Source: Variovorax sp. dw_308
Lineage (GTDB): Bacteria; Pseudomonadota; Gammaproteobacteria; Burkholderiales; Burkholderiaceae_C
Assembly (NCBI RefSeq): GCF_019207085.1
Contig: NZ_JAATOM010000002.1
Coordinates: forward strand, 310,001-374,000
DNA: 64,000 nt
Direction: 5' to 3'
Part shown: positions 9,022 through 16,832 of the stretch, piece after piece
Layout of the letters: each line of letters begins with the position of its first letter
How positions within the stretch are numbered: position 1 is the first letter of the stretch
Notes under the pieces: generated by a model
Database searches by the model: none
The model's input: the letters and a program-made list of their open reading frames with translations, nothing else
What the model was told of the DNA's origin: nothing
Position numbers and translations under genes: made by a program

Positions 9022-9780
9022 CTACGGCGTCGCTTTGGCCCTGGCGGAAAAGGGTTTGGGTGGGTCGTGCTCGGCCACGCGCTGCGCGACCTGCGGCGAG
9101 ACCGGCGCCGAGATGGCCCCGCACAGCATGTCGATGAGGTTCTCGACGGCGCGCTGCAGGTCGAAGCCGCGGTTGTTCTTGCCGCGCCGCGTCTTGAGAC
9201 GCTCGAAGTCGGCCAGGCTGAAGATCACGAAGGCCACGGCAGCAAGAAAGCGCTGGCGCAACAGCAGCGGCGGCACGGCGGGCAGCAAGGGCTCGAGCAT
9301 GTCCTGGATGCGGCGAAAACCTCGCTCACCATCCTCGCGCGTCGATCCTGCGAGGTCGACTTCCGGATGCATTTGCGCCGCCGCGAGGAAGCGGTTGTAC
9401 GAGTTCACTTGCGTGGTCGCGAGGCCCGTTGCCAGCGGCCACACGATGGCCTCGACCAGCGCGCGCAAGTCGGTGTGTCGCTGCTCGACGAACACGCGGT
9501 CGAGGTAGTCGTTGCGCAAGCCGTCGATCTTCACCATGCCCCGCTGCAGGATCGCCTGGATCAGCGCTTCCTTGGAGCCGAAGTGGTAGTGCAGCGCCGA
9601 GTTGTTGCGCTGGCCGGATTCGCGGGCGATCTCGCGCATCGACACCGCATCGATGCCTTTCTCGGCAAAGAGCTGCTGCGCCGTGACGAGCAGCACGTCG
9701 GCGCTGTCGAGGCTGGGGGCCGGCGCGGCGCCGCTTTTGCGCCTTGCCTTGCCGGCGGAGGGATTCGTCGTCGTGACCAT
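9022..9780 (-). CDS. TetR/AcrR-family transcriptional regulator
   Basis: 252 residues from the ATG at 9778-9780; a TTG 24 bases upstream is possible but weaker. After a basic Lys/Arg/Ala leader, the TetR DNA-binding domain spans roughly 28-75, with FAEKGIDAVSMREIARESG and a recognition helix ending ALHYHFGSKEALI. The C-terminal part is a ligand-binding helical domain of the TetR_C_33 kind by appearance. It heads the minus-strand Bug-CoA transferase-hydratase set (56-base gap) and is divergent from the AidB-like dehydrogenase. A palindrome between them is its likely operator. An acyl-CoA effector is a guess. Confidence 0.88.
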   Translation of the reverse strand: MVTTTNPSAGKARRKSGAAPAPSLDSADVLLVTAQQLFAEKGIDAVSMREIARESGQRNNSALHYHFGSKEALIQAILQRGMVKIDGLRNDYLDRVFVEQRHTDLRALVEAIVWPLATGLATTQVNSYNRFLAAAQMHPEVDLAGSTREDGERGFRRIQDMLEPLLPAVPPLLLRQRFLAAVAFVIFSLADFERLKTRRGKNNRGFDLQRAVENLIDMLCGAISAPVSPQVAQRVAEHDPPKPFSARAKATP

Positions 9781-9831
9781 GGAGCCGATTCTGGAATCAG
9801 CCAATCTTTAAGTCAAGTGCTTTACACCGAA

Positions 9832-9847
9832 TAAATCATTTGATTTA
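9832..9847. promoter_or_regulatory. Candidate TetR operator palindrome
   Basis: Perfect inverted repeat TAAATCA-TT-TGATTTA in an AT-rich island within the 109-base gap between tetR and the divergent acyl-CoA dehydrogenase gene. Size and symmetry match TetR-family operators, and the position would control both directions. The repeat is seen directly; the binding partner is inferred from adjacency. Confidence 0.6.
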
Positions 9848-9889
9848 ATCCGATCCGTTCCGAACAAACCCTGAATGAGGCAAGCCCCG

Positions 9890-11596
9890 ATGACCGAAGC
9901 CACCGCTCTCGCCGCCGAACCCGCACCGCGGGCCGCCGCGCGCCATGCTGCCCACGGCACGCATGAAGTCTTCAACCAGCCGACGCCCTACGGCGGCTAC
10001 AACCTGCTGGCCCGCGACCACGCGTTGCGCGAAGGGCTGGCGCGCGAAGGCGCCGCCTGGGCCGCACCGCGACTCGACGCCTTCGCCAAGGACCTGTCCG
10101 ACCCGGAGGCGATCCGCCACGGCTACATGGCCAACCGCTACGTGCCCGAACTGCACACGCACGACAACTACGGCCATCGCATCAACGAAGTGCAGTTGCA
10201 TCACTCGTGGCACGAACTGATGCGCCTCGCGCGCCGCCATGAGGTGCATTCACTGCCCTGGCGCAATCCGCAGGCCGGCAGCCACGTCGCGCGCGCCGCA
10301 TCGAGCATGCTGATGGCGCAGGTGGAAAGCGGCTCGCTCTGCCCGCTGCACATGACCTATGCCGGCGTGCCGGTGCTGCGCAACAACCCCGCGCTCAGCG
10401 CGCAGTGGGAACCGCTGCTCACCTCCACCAGCTACGACCCGCGCTATCGCCCGTCATCGGAAAAGACCGCGGCCCTGATCGGCATGGCCATGACGGAAAA
10501 GCAGGGTGGCTCCGACCTGCGCGCCAACACGACGGTGGCGCGGCCGACGCAGGAGGCCGGCGTCTACGAACTCACCGGCCACAAGTGGTTCTTTTCGGCG
10601 CCCATGGTGGATTGCTTCCTCACGGTGGCCCAGATCGAAGGCTCGCCGGGCCAGATCTCATGCTTCCTCGTGCCCTTCTGGCTACCCGACGGCACGCGCA
10701 ACCGCTTCTCGATCATGCGGCTCAAGGACAAGTTGGGCAACCGCTCCAACCCGTCCAGCGAGATCGAATACAACGGCACGCTGGCCTGGCGTGTCGGCGA
10801 CGAAGGCAAGGGAATCCGCACCATCATCGAGATGGTCAGCCTCACGCGGCTGGGTTGCGCCTCGATCTCCGCGGGCATCATGCGGCAGACCCTGTTCCGC
10901 GCGCTGCATCACACGCAGCAACGCTCGGCCTTCGGCGCCAAGCTGGTGGACAAGCCGTTGATGAGCAACGTGCTGGCCGACCTCGCGCTCGAATCCGAAG
11001 CCGCGACGGCCCTGCTGATGCGCCTGGCCGGCAGCATCGACCGCGCCGCCACCGATGACAACGAGGCCCGCTTCTCGCGCGTCGTCACCGCCATCGCCAA
11101 GTACTGGCTGGCCAAGCGCGCCAGCGCCAACGCCTTCGAGGCGCTGGAGTGCCACGGCGGCTTCGGCTACATCGAGGATTCGATGATGCCGCGCTTCTAC
11201 CGCGAGGCGCCGGTGCAGAGCGTGTGGGAAGGCAGCGGCAACGTGATCTGCCTCGACGTGCTGCGCGCCGTCGACCGCGATCCGGACGCGCTGTTGCCCG
11301 TGCTGCAGGAGATCGAACTGGCCAGGGGCATGGACGCGCACCTCGACCGCACCACGGCCTGGCTGCGCACCGCCATCGGACGCCGCGACCAGATGGAAGG
11401 CATCGCGCGCCGCCTCGTCGAGAAGACGGCGCTGGCGCTGCAGGCCTCGCTGCTGCTGCGCTTCAGCCCGTCATATGTGTCGCAGGCGTTCTGCGCCTCG
11501 CGGCTCGGCGGCGACTGGGGCCTTGCCTTCGGCACGCTCGGGACGGAGGTCGAATTCAGGAAGGTGATCGAGCGCTCCTGGGGCGAGCGGGGCTGA
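9890..11596 (+). CDS. AidB-like acyl-CoA dehydrogenase
   Basis: 568 residues from the ATG at 9890, preferred over an in-frame ATG at 9875 because GAGG lies 9 bases upstream. Length and motifs follow Escherichia coli AidB (541 residues): an N-terminal segment HEVFNQPTPYGGYNLL, then AQVESGSLCPLHMTYA, GMAMTEKQGGSD at 199-209, KDKLGNRSN, and VWEGSGNVICLDVLR. FAD protein; in E. coli it is tied to the alkylation response and binds DNA through its C-terminal domain. Here the divergent TetR and CoA-ester neighbours suggest a metabolic acyl-CoA dehydrogenase. The AidB-like branch is certain, the role is not. Confidence 0.88.
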   Translation: MTEATALAAEPAPRAAARHAAHGTHEVFNQPTPYGGYNLLARDHALREGLAREGAAWAAPRLDAFAKDLSDPEAIRHGYMANRYVPELHTHDNYGHRINEVQLHHSWHELMRLARRHEVHSLPWRNPQAGSHVARAASSMLMAQVESGSLCPLHMTYAGVPVLRNNPALSAQWEPLLTSTSYDPRYRPSSEKTAALIGMAMTEKQGGSDLRANTTVARPTQEAGVYELTGHKWFFSAPMVDCFLTVAQIEGSPGQISCFLVPFWLPDGTRNRFSIMRLKDKLGNRSNPSSEIEYNGTLAWRVGDEGKGIRTIIEMVSLTRLGCASISAGIMRQTLFRALHHTQQRSAFGAKLVDKPLMSNVLADLALESEAATALLMRLAGSIDRAATDDNEARFSRVVTAIAKYWLAKRASANAFEALECHGGFGYIEDSMMPRFYREAPVQSVWEGSGNVICLDVLRAVDRDPDALLPVLQEIELARGMDAHLDRTTAWLRTAIGRRDQMEGIARRLVEKTALALQASLLLRFSPSYVSQAFCASRLGGDWGLAFGTLGTEVEFRKVIERSWGERG

Positions 11597-11798
11597 AGAT
11601 GCGCGCCCTACCCGGCGACTTCGGCTTCGTCTGGCTCATCGGCGGCTGGTGATCCCGCATGGCAGCAACTCGATACATTTACGACCGTCGATCGCCCTGT
11701 CCTGACAGTTGTCGCCGCGCCATTGCAAGGACTGACGGTCACGCCGGCCGAGTGCTGAACCGGTCCCTTGCATCGCCACGTGTCCCTCTGGCAAGTGG

Positions 11799-11827
11799 AA
11801 AAAAAGAGGCCCGCACGATGCGGGCCT
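11799..11827 (-). terminator. Rho-independent terminator (minus strand)
   Basis: Stem AGGCCCGCA (11807-11815) with TGCGGGCCT (11819-11827) and a 3-base loop, a perfect 9-bp hairpin. On the minus strand it is followed by seven T residues (A-run 11799-11805). It lies beyond the terminator of the livJ-like gene, so either it is a backup or it ends a small RNA. Confidence 0.8.
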
Positions 11828-11914
11828 AAGGATCTGTGGTTAGGAGACCCATGGAGAAACCACTAGCCGTGCCCACAATGAGCCCGAAATTGTGAATTTG
11901 CAAGTTCCAAATGT

Positions 11915-11945
11915 AAAAAAAGGGGCCCGAAGGGGCCCCTTTTTC
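11915..11945. terminator. Bidirectional rho-independent terminator after the livJ-like gene
   Basis: GGGGCCC (11922-11928), loop GAAG, GGGCCCC (11933-11939), flanked by seven A on the left and five T on the right, which extend the stem. It can stop transcription in both directions. It sits 23 bases past the stop of the binding-protein gene, so it is that gene's main terminator. Confidence 0.88.
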
Positions 11946-11967
11946 ACGTTTTGACGAGCAACTCAAC

Positions 11968-13179
11968 TCAACGCACAACGGCGATTTGCGTGCGCACACC
12001 GCCCTTGTAGGTGTAAAGCGTGAGGGCGCCGTTCTTGATGTCGCCCTTCTCGTCGAAAGCGATCGGCCCGGTCAGGCCGTTGTACTGGACCTTGCCGACT
12101 TCAGGCAGGTAAACGGCCGGGTCCGAAGACTTGGCGTTGACCATGGCGGTTGCCATCACGTTCACGGCGTCATAGACGTACGGCGCATAGATCTGCACTT
12201 CGACGCCGTTCTTTTCCTTGAACTTGGCCTTCCAGGCATCCAGCGGCGCCTTGAAATCGCCGTCCACACCGCCGGCTTCGGCGCAATAGACCATTTCTTC
12301 GCCGACGGCATCGCCAGCCAGCTTGGGCAACTCGTTGGTGCACATGCCGTCGCCGCCCATGAACTTGACGGTCATGCCGAGTTGCTTGACTTGCTTGAGC
12401 ATCGGGCCGGCAACGGCGTCCATGCCGCCGAAGAACAAGACGTCGGGCTTGGCGCCCTTGAGCTTGGTCAGGATGGCGTTGAAGTCGGTCGAGTTGGCAG
12501 TGGTGAACTCGTGGCCGACGATGGTCGCGCCCGAGGCCTTGGCCGACTTCTCGAACTCTTCGGCCACGCCCTGGCCGTAGGCCGTGCGGTCGTCGATCAC
12601 GGCAATGTTCTTGCCCTTGAGCGTTTCGACGGAGTACTTGCCCAGCGTACCGCCGAGTTGCGTGTCGTCAGCCACCACGCGGAACGTGGTCTTGAAGCCT
12701 TGACGCGTGTACTTCGGGTTGGTTGCCGACGGCGAGATTTGCGGGATGCCGGCGTCGCTGTACAGCTTGGACGCGGGGATGGTGGTGCCCGAATTCAAGT
12801 GACCCACGATGCCGTTGACCTTGCTGTCGATCAGCTTCTGGGCCACTGCCGTGCCTTGCTTCGGATCGCCGGCGTCGTCTTCGGCCAGCAGTTCGAACTT
12901 GGCAACCTTGTCGCCGATCTTGATGCCCTTGGCGTTCAGGTCTTCGATGGCCATCTTGGCGCCGAGTTCGTTGTCCTTGCCGAGGTGGGCAATGGGGCCG
13001 CTGGTGGGGCCAACGTGACCGATCTTGACGACGATCGATTCACCGGCAGGAGGTGCGGCGGGCGCGGGAGCAGATGCGGTGGGCGCCGGCGTCGCTGCGG
13101 GAGCGGCAGCTTCTTCCTTCTTGCCGCAAGCCACTAGCGTAAGAGCAGCCAGGGCGACCGCAGTCCATTTCAATTGCAT
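11968..13179 (-). CDS. Branched-chain amino acid ABC transporter substrate-binding lipoprotein (LivJ/LivK family)
   Basis: 403 residues from the ATG at 13177-13179, with GGAGG just upstream. The signal peptide ends in the lipobox LVAC with Cys18, so the protein is predicted to be a lipoprotein, followed by a Lys/Glu then Ala/Pro-rich linker to about 48. The rest is a type I periplasmic binding fold (VVKIGHVGPTSGPIAHLG, GHLNSGTTIPAS, NPKYTRQGFKTTFRV). It binds Leu, Ile, Val or similar amino acids for a liv ABC transporter. No permease or ATPase gene is next to it. Isolated LivJ-like genes with strong terminators are usually highly expressed. Confidence 0.9.
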   Translation of the reverse strand: MQLKWTAVALAALTLVACGKKEEAAAPAATPAPTASAPAPAAPPAGESIVVKIGHVGPTSGPIAHLGKDNELGAKMAIEDLNAKGIKIGDKVAKFELLAEDDAGDPKQGTAVAQKLIDSKVNGIVGHLNSGTTIPASKLYSDAGIPQISPSATNPKYTRQGFKTTFRVVADDTQLGGTLGKYSVETLKGKNIAVIDDRTAYGQGVAEEFEKSAKASGATIVGHEFTTANSTDFNAILTKLKGAKPDVLFFGGMDAVAGPMLKQVKQLGMTVKFMGGDGMCTNELPKLAGDAVGEEMVYCAEAGGVDGDFKAPLDAWKAKFKEKNGVEVQIYAPYVYDAVNVMATAMVNAKSSDPAVYLPEVGKVQYNGLTGPIAFDEKGDIKNGALTLYTYKGGVRTQIAVVR

Positions 13180-13210
13180 GGGAACCTCCAGAACATGGAT
13201 GAAAAAACAC

Positions 13211-13234
13211 AAAAAAACCGGTCGATTGAACCGG
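13211..13234 (-). terminator. Terminator-like hairpin in the livJ-like 5' leader
   Basis: On the minus strand CCGGT (13230-13234 side) and ACCGG pair around a 7-base loop and are followed by seven T residues (A-run 13211-13217). It lies 84 bases downstream of the DUF2486 stop and about 32 bases upstream of the livJ-like start. It either ends the pepA-holC-DUF2486 message or acts as an attenuator for the binding protein. Confidence 0.55.
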
Positions 13235-13317
13235 GCAAGACACAGAGCAAAATCCGCGCCTTGTCCGCCTCACGGCGCCCTCGCGCCCTCGACCCGGCGC
13301 GGAGTGTATCTGAATGG

Positions 13318-13758
13318 TTAAGTGCGCTGACCTGTAGTAGACCCTGTGTTTTCCGCAAGTTCCCGGGCCAGCGCCTCGACCACCAATTCGCGCAAAACGC
13401 CTTCGATTTCATCGCGCAAGCGCGGCAACATCGCGTCCAGTTGCTGCTGCACCGCCGCCGACACGGTGTCGGTCAGGCGCGCTTCCAGGGAGAGGTCGAT
13501 GCGCTGCAGCACGCGGTGCAACAACCCCTCTTCGAACCGGAAAGCGTCGGCGTCCGACACCATCGCGGTGGGCATGAGAGCGGCCCGCTCCTCCGAGGCG
13601 CTGTGGAATGCCAGCGGCGATTCAGGGAGCCGGGCGGGCGGCATCTCGGGCGCGGCCGGTGTCGCATCGGCCGCCACGGCCGAAAGGAGCGACGATGGCT
13701 CCACGACGGTCGTGAGCGTCGGCACGAAACGCGGTGGGGTTCGTGTCGGCCCGGCCAT
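13318..13758 (-). CDS. DUF2486-like hypothetical protein
   Basis: 146 residues of unknown function. The first 70 are Pro/Ala-rich and probably disordered. The C-terminal half (about 72-140) is a predicted amphipathic helix pair reading FEEGLLHRVLQRIDLSLEARL then DEIEGVLRELVVEALARELAE. Its start overlaps the holC stop (ATGA), so it is translationally coupled. The same small gene follows pepA-holC in other Burkholderiales, where it carries the DUF2486 name. A role linked to the clamp-loader chi subunit is suggested only by that constant neighbourhood. Confidence 0.7.
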   Translation of the reverse strand: MAGPTRTPPRFVPTLTTVVEPSSLLSAVAADATPAAPEMPPARLPESPLAFHSASEERAALMPTAMVSDADAFRFEEGLLHRVLQRIDLSLEARLTDTVSAAVQQQLDAMLPRLRDEIEGVLRELVVEALARELAENTGSTTGQRT

Positions 13759-14195
13759 CAGGCGGCGCCTCCGGCCAGGTCGTGGCGCTTGAGCGCGTAG
13801 CCGCGTTCCGCGTAATGGCGCCAGCGCGCGCGGCTTGCGACCCGATCGGCCTCGTCTCCCGTCACCACTTCGATCAGGCGCTCGAAGCGCTCGAAGCCGG
13901 CCGGCACCCCGTCGCCGAGGTTCACCATCACCTGCTGGTGCGGCAAGCCGGTCGCATCCGCGGCGGCAAGGACGACGGCGGAACGGGCGACGATGTGCGC
14001 TTCACTGTCGCTGCGGCAATGACCGATGAAGTCGACCGCCGAGAACTGCCACAGCGCCGCATCGACCGCATCGAGCATGGCGTCGTCGGCCACGAGCACG
14101 ACTTTCGCCCCGCCCGCGACGACCGCCTTGCGCAGCAGCCTGCAGGCATGGCTGACCTTGTCGACGGCATTGAAATGAAAGTCGATCTCGGTCAC
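13758..14195 (-). CDS. holC: DNA polymerase III subunit chi
   Basis: 145 residues, normal for HolC. The opening TEIDFHFNAVDKVSHACRLLRKAV and the later VDFIGHCR and SEAHIVARSAVVL stretches are family hallmarks. Chi joins psi in the clamp loader and contacts single-stranded DNA-binding protein during replication. It lies 13 bases after pepA, the usual holC neighbour across proteobacteria, and overlaps the DUF2486 start. No psi (holD) gene is nearby, as is common in Betaproteobacteria. Confidence 0.92.
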   Translation of the reverse strand: MTEIDFHFNAVDKVSHACRLLRKAVVAGGAKVVLVADDAMLDAVDAALWQFSAVDFIGHCRSDSEAHIVARSAVVLAAADATGLPHQQVMVNLGDGVPAGFERFERLIEVVTGDEADRVASRARWRHYAERGYALKRHDLAGGAA

Positions 14196-14208
14196 GCGCG
14201 AAGCTTCC

Positions 14209-15705
14209 TCACCGGGTCTTGCGCTTGCGTGGCACGGCTGGCGCGGCTAGAGCAACCGGCGCCTCAGCTGCGGCCCGGTCGAGCAGGTAGGCCATCAGCA
14301 AGCCGACCGGACGGCCCGTCGAACCCTTGGCCGCCCCGCTCTTCCACGCCGTGCCCGCGATGTCCAGGTGCGCCCAGGCGAAGTCACCGGCAAAGCGTTG
14401 CAGGAACTTGGCGGCGGTGATCGCCCCGCCGGCCCGCCCGGCGATATTGGCCACGTCGGCAAAATTGCTCTTGAGACCCTCCGCATAGTCCTCGTCGAGC
14501 GGCAGGCGCCAGCAGCGATCCAGCGATTGCTCGCCCGCCGCTTCGAGCGCCGCGGCCAGTTTGTCATCCGTGGAGAACAAGCCGCTGCGCACACCGCCGA
14601 GCGCGACCACGCAGGCGCCGGTCAGGGTGGCAATGTCGATCACTGCGGCGGGTTCGAAGCGCTTGGCATAGCTCAGCGCGTCGCAGAGGATCAGCCGGCC
14701 TTCGGCGTCGGTGTTGAGCACCTCGATGGTCTGGCCGCTCATGCTGGTCACGACGTCGCCGGGCTTCAGCGCCGCACCGTCGTTCATGTTCTCGCACGAG
14801 GGGATCAGCCCGACCACGTTGATGGCCGGCTTGCATTCGGCCAACGCACGGAACACGCCCAGCACGCTGGCCGCGCCGCACATGTCGAACTTCATCTCGT
14901 CCATCTCGGCCGCGGGCTTGAGCGAGACACCGCCCGTGTCGAAGGTGATGCCCTTGCCCACCAGCACCACCGGCGCATCGGACTTGCCCGCGCCGTGGTA
15001 CTCCAACACGATGAAGCGAAGCGGCTGCGTCGAACCCTGCGCCACCGCAGCAAAGGAGCCCATGCCCAGCTTGGCAACCTCCTTGGGGCCGAGCACTTCG
15101 CACTTGATGCGCGGAAACTCCGTCAGCGCCTTCGCGGCCTCGCCCAGCAAGGCCGGCGTGCAATGGTTGGCCGGGCGGTTGCCCCACTCCTTGGCGAATT
15201 CGATGCCTGCCACCGTGGCAGACGACGCCCGGAAGGCCGCTTCCAGCGAGGCCGCGTCGGGCACGCCCAGCACCAGTTGCCGCACGGTGCGTGCATCGGC
15301 CTTGGGCTTGGTCGTCGTGTAGACATAGGTGGCATCGGCAGCGGCCTGCATTGCCTGCTGGAGTCCGGCGGCGTCAAGGGGCTGCGCGAACACCACTACA
15401 ACCCGCTTGGGGTTGGCGGCCTTGACCGCCTGCACGCCAGCGCTGACCGCGCTGCGCACCGACGCGGCCGCGCCGTCGCCGACCGATACCAGCACCACGC
15501 GCGGCGCCGTGACGCCCTCGGGCCGGTAGAGTTGCAGCAGCTTGCCGGCCTTGGCGGGAAGGTCTTCCGATTCGCGCGCTTGCGCGAGCAGGCTTGCCAG
15601 GGGCCCCGTGGCCTCGTCGCCAGGGGATGCCGCGAGCACGATCAGCGCATCGGCCTTTTCGGTGGCGGCCTGGGCAATGGAGAGTGTCTTGAGTTGAAAG
15701 TCCAT
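14209..15705 (-). CDS. pepA: Leucyl aminopeptidase (M17)
   Basis: 498 residues, typical length. The N-terminal macro-like domain runs to about 165 and the catalytic domain follows. Metal and active-site residues are in place: Lys251 and Asp256 in VGKGITFDTGGVSLKP, and the M17 signature NTDAEGRL at 331-338. Two-metal cytosolic hexamer releasing N-terminal residues from peptides; in E. coli PepA also binds DNA. Its C-terminus ends in a basic PRKRKTR tail. It diverges from lptF with only 20 bases between start codons, an arrangement also known from E. coli. Confidence 0.95.
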   Translation of the reverse strand: MDFQLKTLSIAQAATEKADALIVLAASPGDEATGPLASLLAQARESEDLPAKAGKLLQLYRPEGVTAPRVVLVSVGDGAAASVRSAVSAGVQAVKAANPKRVVVVFAQPLDAAGLQQAMQAAADATYVYTTTKPKADARTVRQLVLGVPDAASLEAAFRASSATVAGIEFAKEWGNRPANHCTPALLGEAAKALTEFPRIKCEVLGPKEVAKLGMGSFAAVAQGSTQPLRFIVLEYHGAGKSDAPVVLVGKGITFDTGGVSLKPAAEMDEMKFDMCGAASVLGVFRALAECKPAINVVGLIPSCENMNDGAALKPGDVVTSMSGQTIEVLNTDAEGRLILCDALSYAKRFEPAAVIDIATLTGACVVALGGVRSGLFSTDDKLAAALEAAGEQSLDRCWRLPLDEDYAEGLKSNFADVANIAGRAGGAITAAKFLQRFAGDFAWAHLDIAGTAWKSGAAKGSTGRPVGLLMAYLLDRAAAEAPVALAAPAVPRKRKTR

Positions 15706-15725
15706 AATCCTTCTTTTCCTGAACG

Positions 15726-16832
15726 ATGTTATTCCATTCCTCCCTACGCAAGGAGCTGTCGCGCAGCTTCGGGGCCACGCTGGTGGTCCTTGTCACCATC
15801 GTGATGACGATGATGCTGATCCGCACCCTGGGCCTGGCGTCCAAGGGCAGCGTCGATCCGGCGGAAGTGTTCCTGGTGATGACCTACACGGTGCTCGGCT
15901 ACCTGCCGACCATCCTGAGCCTCAGCCTGTTCATCTCCATCGTCGGCACGCTGTCGCGCATGTACGGCGACAGCGAAATGATCATCTGGTTCTCCAGCGG
16001 CCGCGGCCTGGCCAACTTCACCTGGCCGATCCTGCGCTTTGCCTGGCCGATCCTGGTGTTGATCGCCATGCTGGCCTTCGTCGCCTGGCCGTGGGCCAAC
16101 TCGCAGACCCAGGGCATGCGCGACCAGTACGAGCGCCGCAGCGACATCGACCGCATCGCGCCCGGTGAGTTCCAGGAGTCCTCCGGCCGCAACCGGGTGT
16201 TCTTCATCGACAAGGACACCGCCGACGACAGCACGGCATCGAACGTGTTCATCTCGTCGATCGAACGCAATCGCCAGTTGATCACTTCCGCGCGAAGCGG
16301 CCGGATCGAGACGATCGACAACGCGCGCTTCCTGATGCTGAGCAACGGCCAGCGACTGGAGCGGCCCTTCGACAAGTCAGCAGGCCTGAAGATCAGCGAA
16401 TTCAAGACCTATGGCGCCCGGGTCGGCTCCAACGCGGCGACCTCGCCCGATGCCCTGCCGCCGCGCGCCCAGACCACGGTGGCCCTGCTGGCCAGCAGCG
16501 CGCTGCCCGGCCGCGCGGAACTGTCATGGCGATTGGGCATGTTGCTGGCCGCGTGCAATTTCGTGCTGCTGGCGCTGGCGGTGGCGAGCGTGAACCCGCG
16601 GGTCGGACGCAGCGGCAACCTGTTGTTCGCGCTGTTCGCATTCGTCATCTACTACAACATGCTGAACCTTGGCCAGGGATGGGTGGGCACCGGCCGCATC
16701 GCACCCGGGCCTTTCCTGCTGGCATTGCATGGAGGCGTCTTCGTGGTCGCCGTCGCATGGCTGGCCAAGCGCCACAACAACTGGAGCTTCAGCCTGCGCC
16801 GCCGCTCCTCCATTGCTTCGTCCACTGCGTGA
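15726..16832 (+). CDS. lptF: LPS export ABC transporter permease LptF
   Basis: 368 residues of the YjgP/YjgQ family. Three N-terminal membrane segments (around 18-38, 50-80 and 100-120), a periplasmic beta-jellyroll domain to about 265, then three C-terminal segments. With LptG and LptB it extracts lipopolysaccharide from the inner membrane. The opening MLFHSSLRKELSRSFGATLVV is characteristic. Its stop overlaps the GTG start of lptG. The start is only 20 bases from the divergent pepA start, so its promoter must overlap the pepA 5' end. Confidence 0.94.
   Translation: MLFHSSLRKELSRSFGATLVVLVTIVMTMMLIRTLGLASKGSVDPAEVFLVMTYTVLGYLPTILSLSLFISIVGTLSRMYGDSEMIIWFSSGRGLANFTWPILRFAWPILVLIAMLAFVAWPWANSQTQGMRDQYERRSDIDRIAPGEFQESSGRNRVFFIDKDTADDSTASNVFISSIERNRQLITSARSGRIETIDNARFLMLSNGQRLERPFDKSAGLKISEFKTYGARVGSNAATSPDALPPRAQTTVALLASSALPGRAELSWRLGMLLAACNFVLLALAVASVNPRVGRSGNLLFALFAFVIYYNMLNLGQGWVGTGRIAPGPFLLALHGGVFVVAVAWLAKRHNNWSFSLRRRSSIASSTA

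Larger units (their letters stand above)
11597..11967. other. 371-base intergenic region with two minus-strand terminators
   Basis: No convincing protein gene. It holds a strong bidirectional terminator next to the livJ-like gene and a second, separate hairpin with a T-run in minus orientation about 90 bases further on. The roughly 87 bases between them could encode a small minus-strand RNA. The first 200 bases next to the AidB-like gene show nothing recognisable. Confidence 0.5.

Noticed and set aside
8966-9124. N-terminal extension of the Bug protein
   Set aside because: The extension would precede a clear signal peptide and overlap tetR; the ATG directly before the signal peptide is the correct start.
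11597-11655. Short 17-codon frame after the AidB-like gene
   Set aside because: Too short, no ribosome site and no conservation cue.
13235-13317. Possible tRNA or leader peptide in the gap before DUF2486
   Set aside because: No cloverleaf can be drawn and no start codon with a ribosome site is present.
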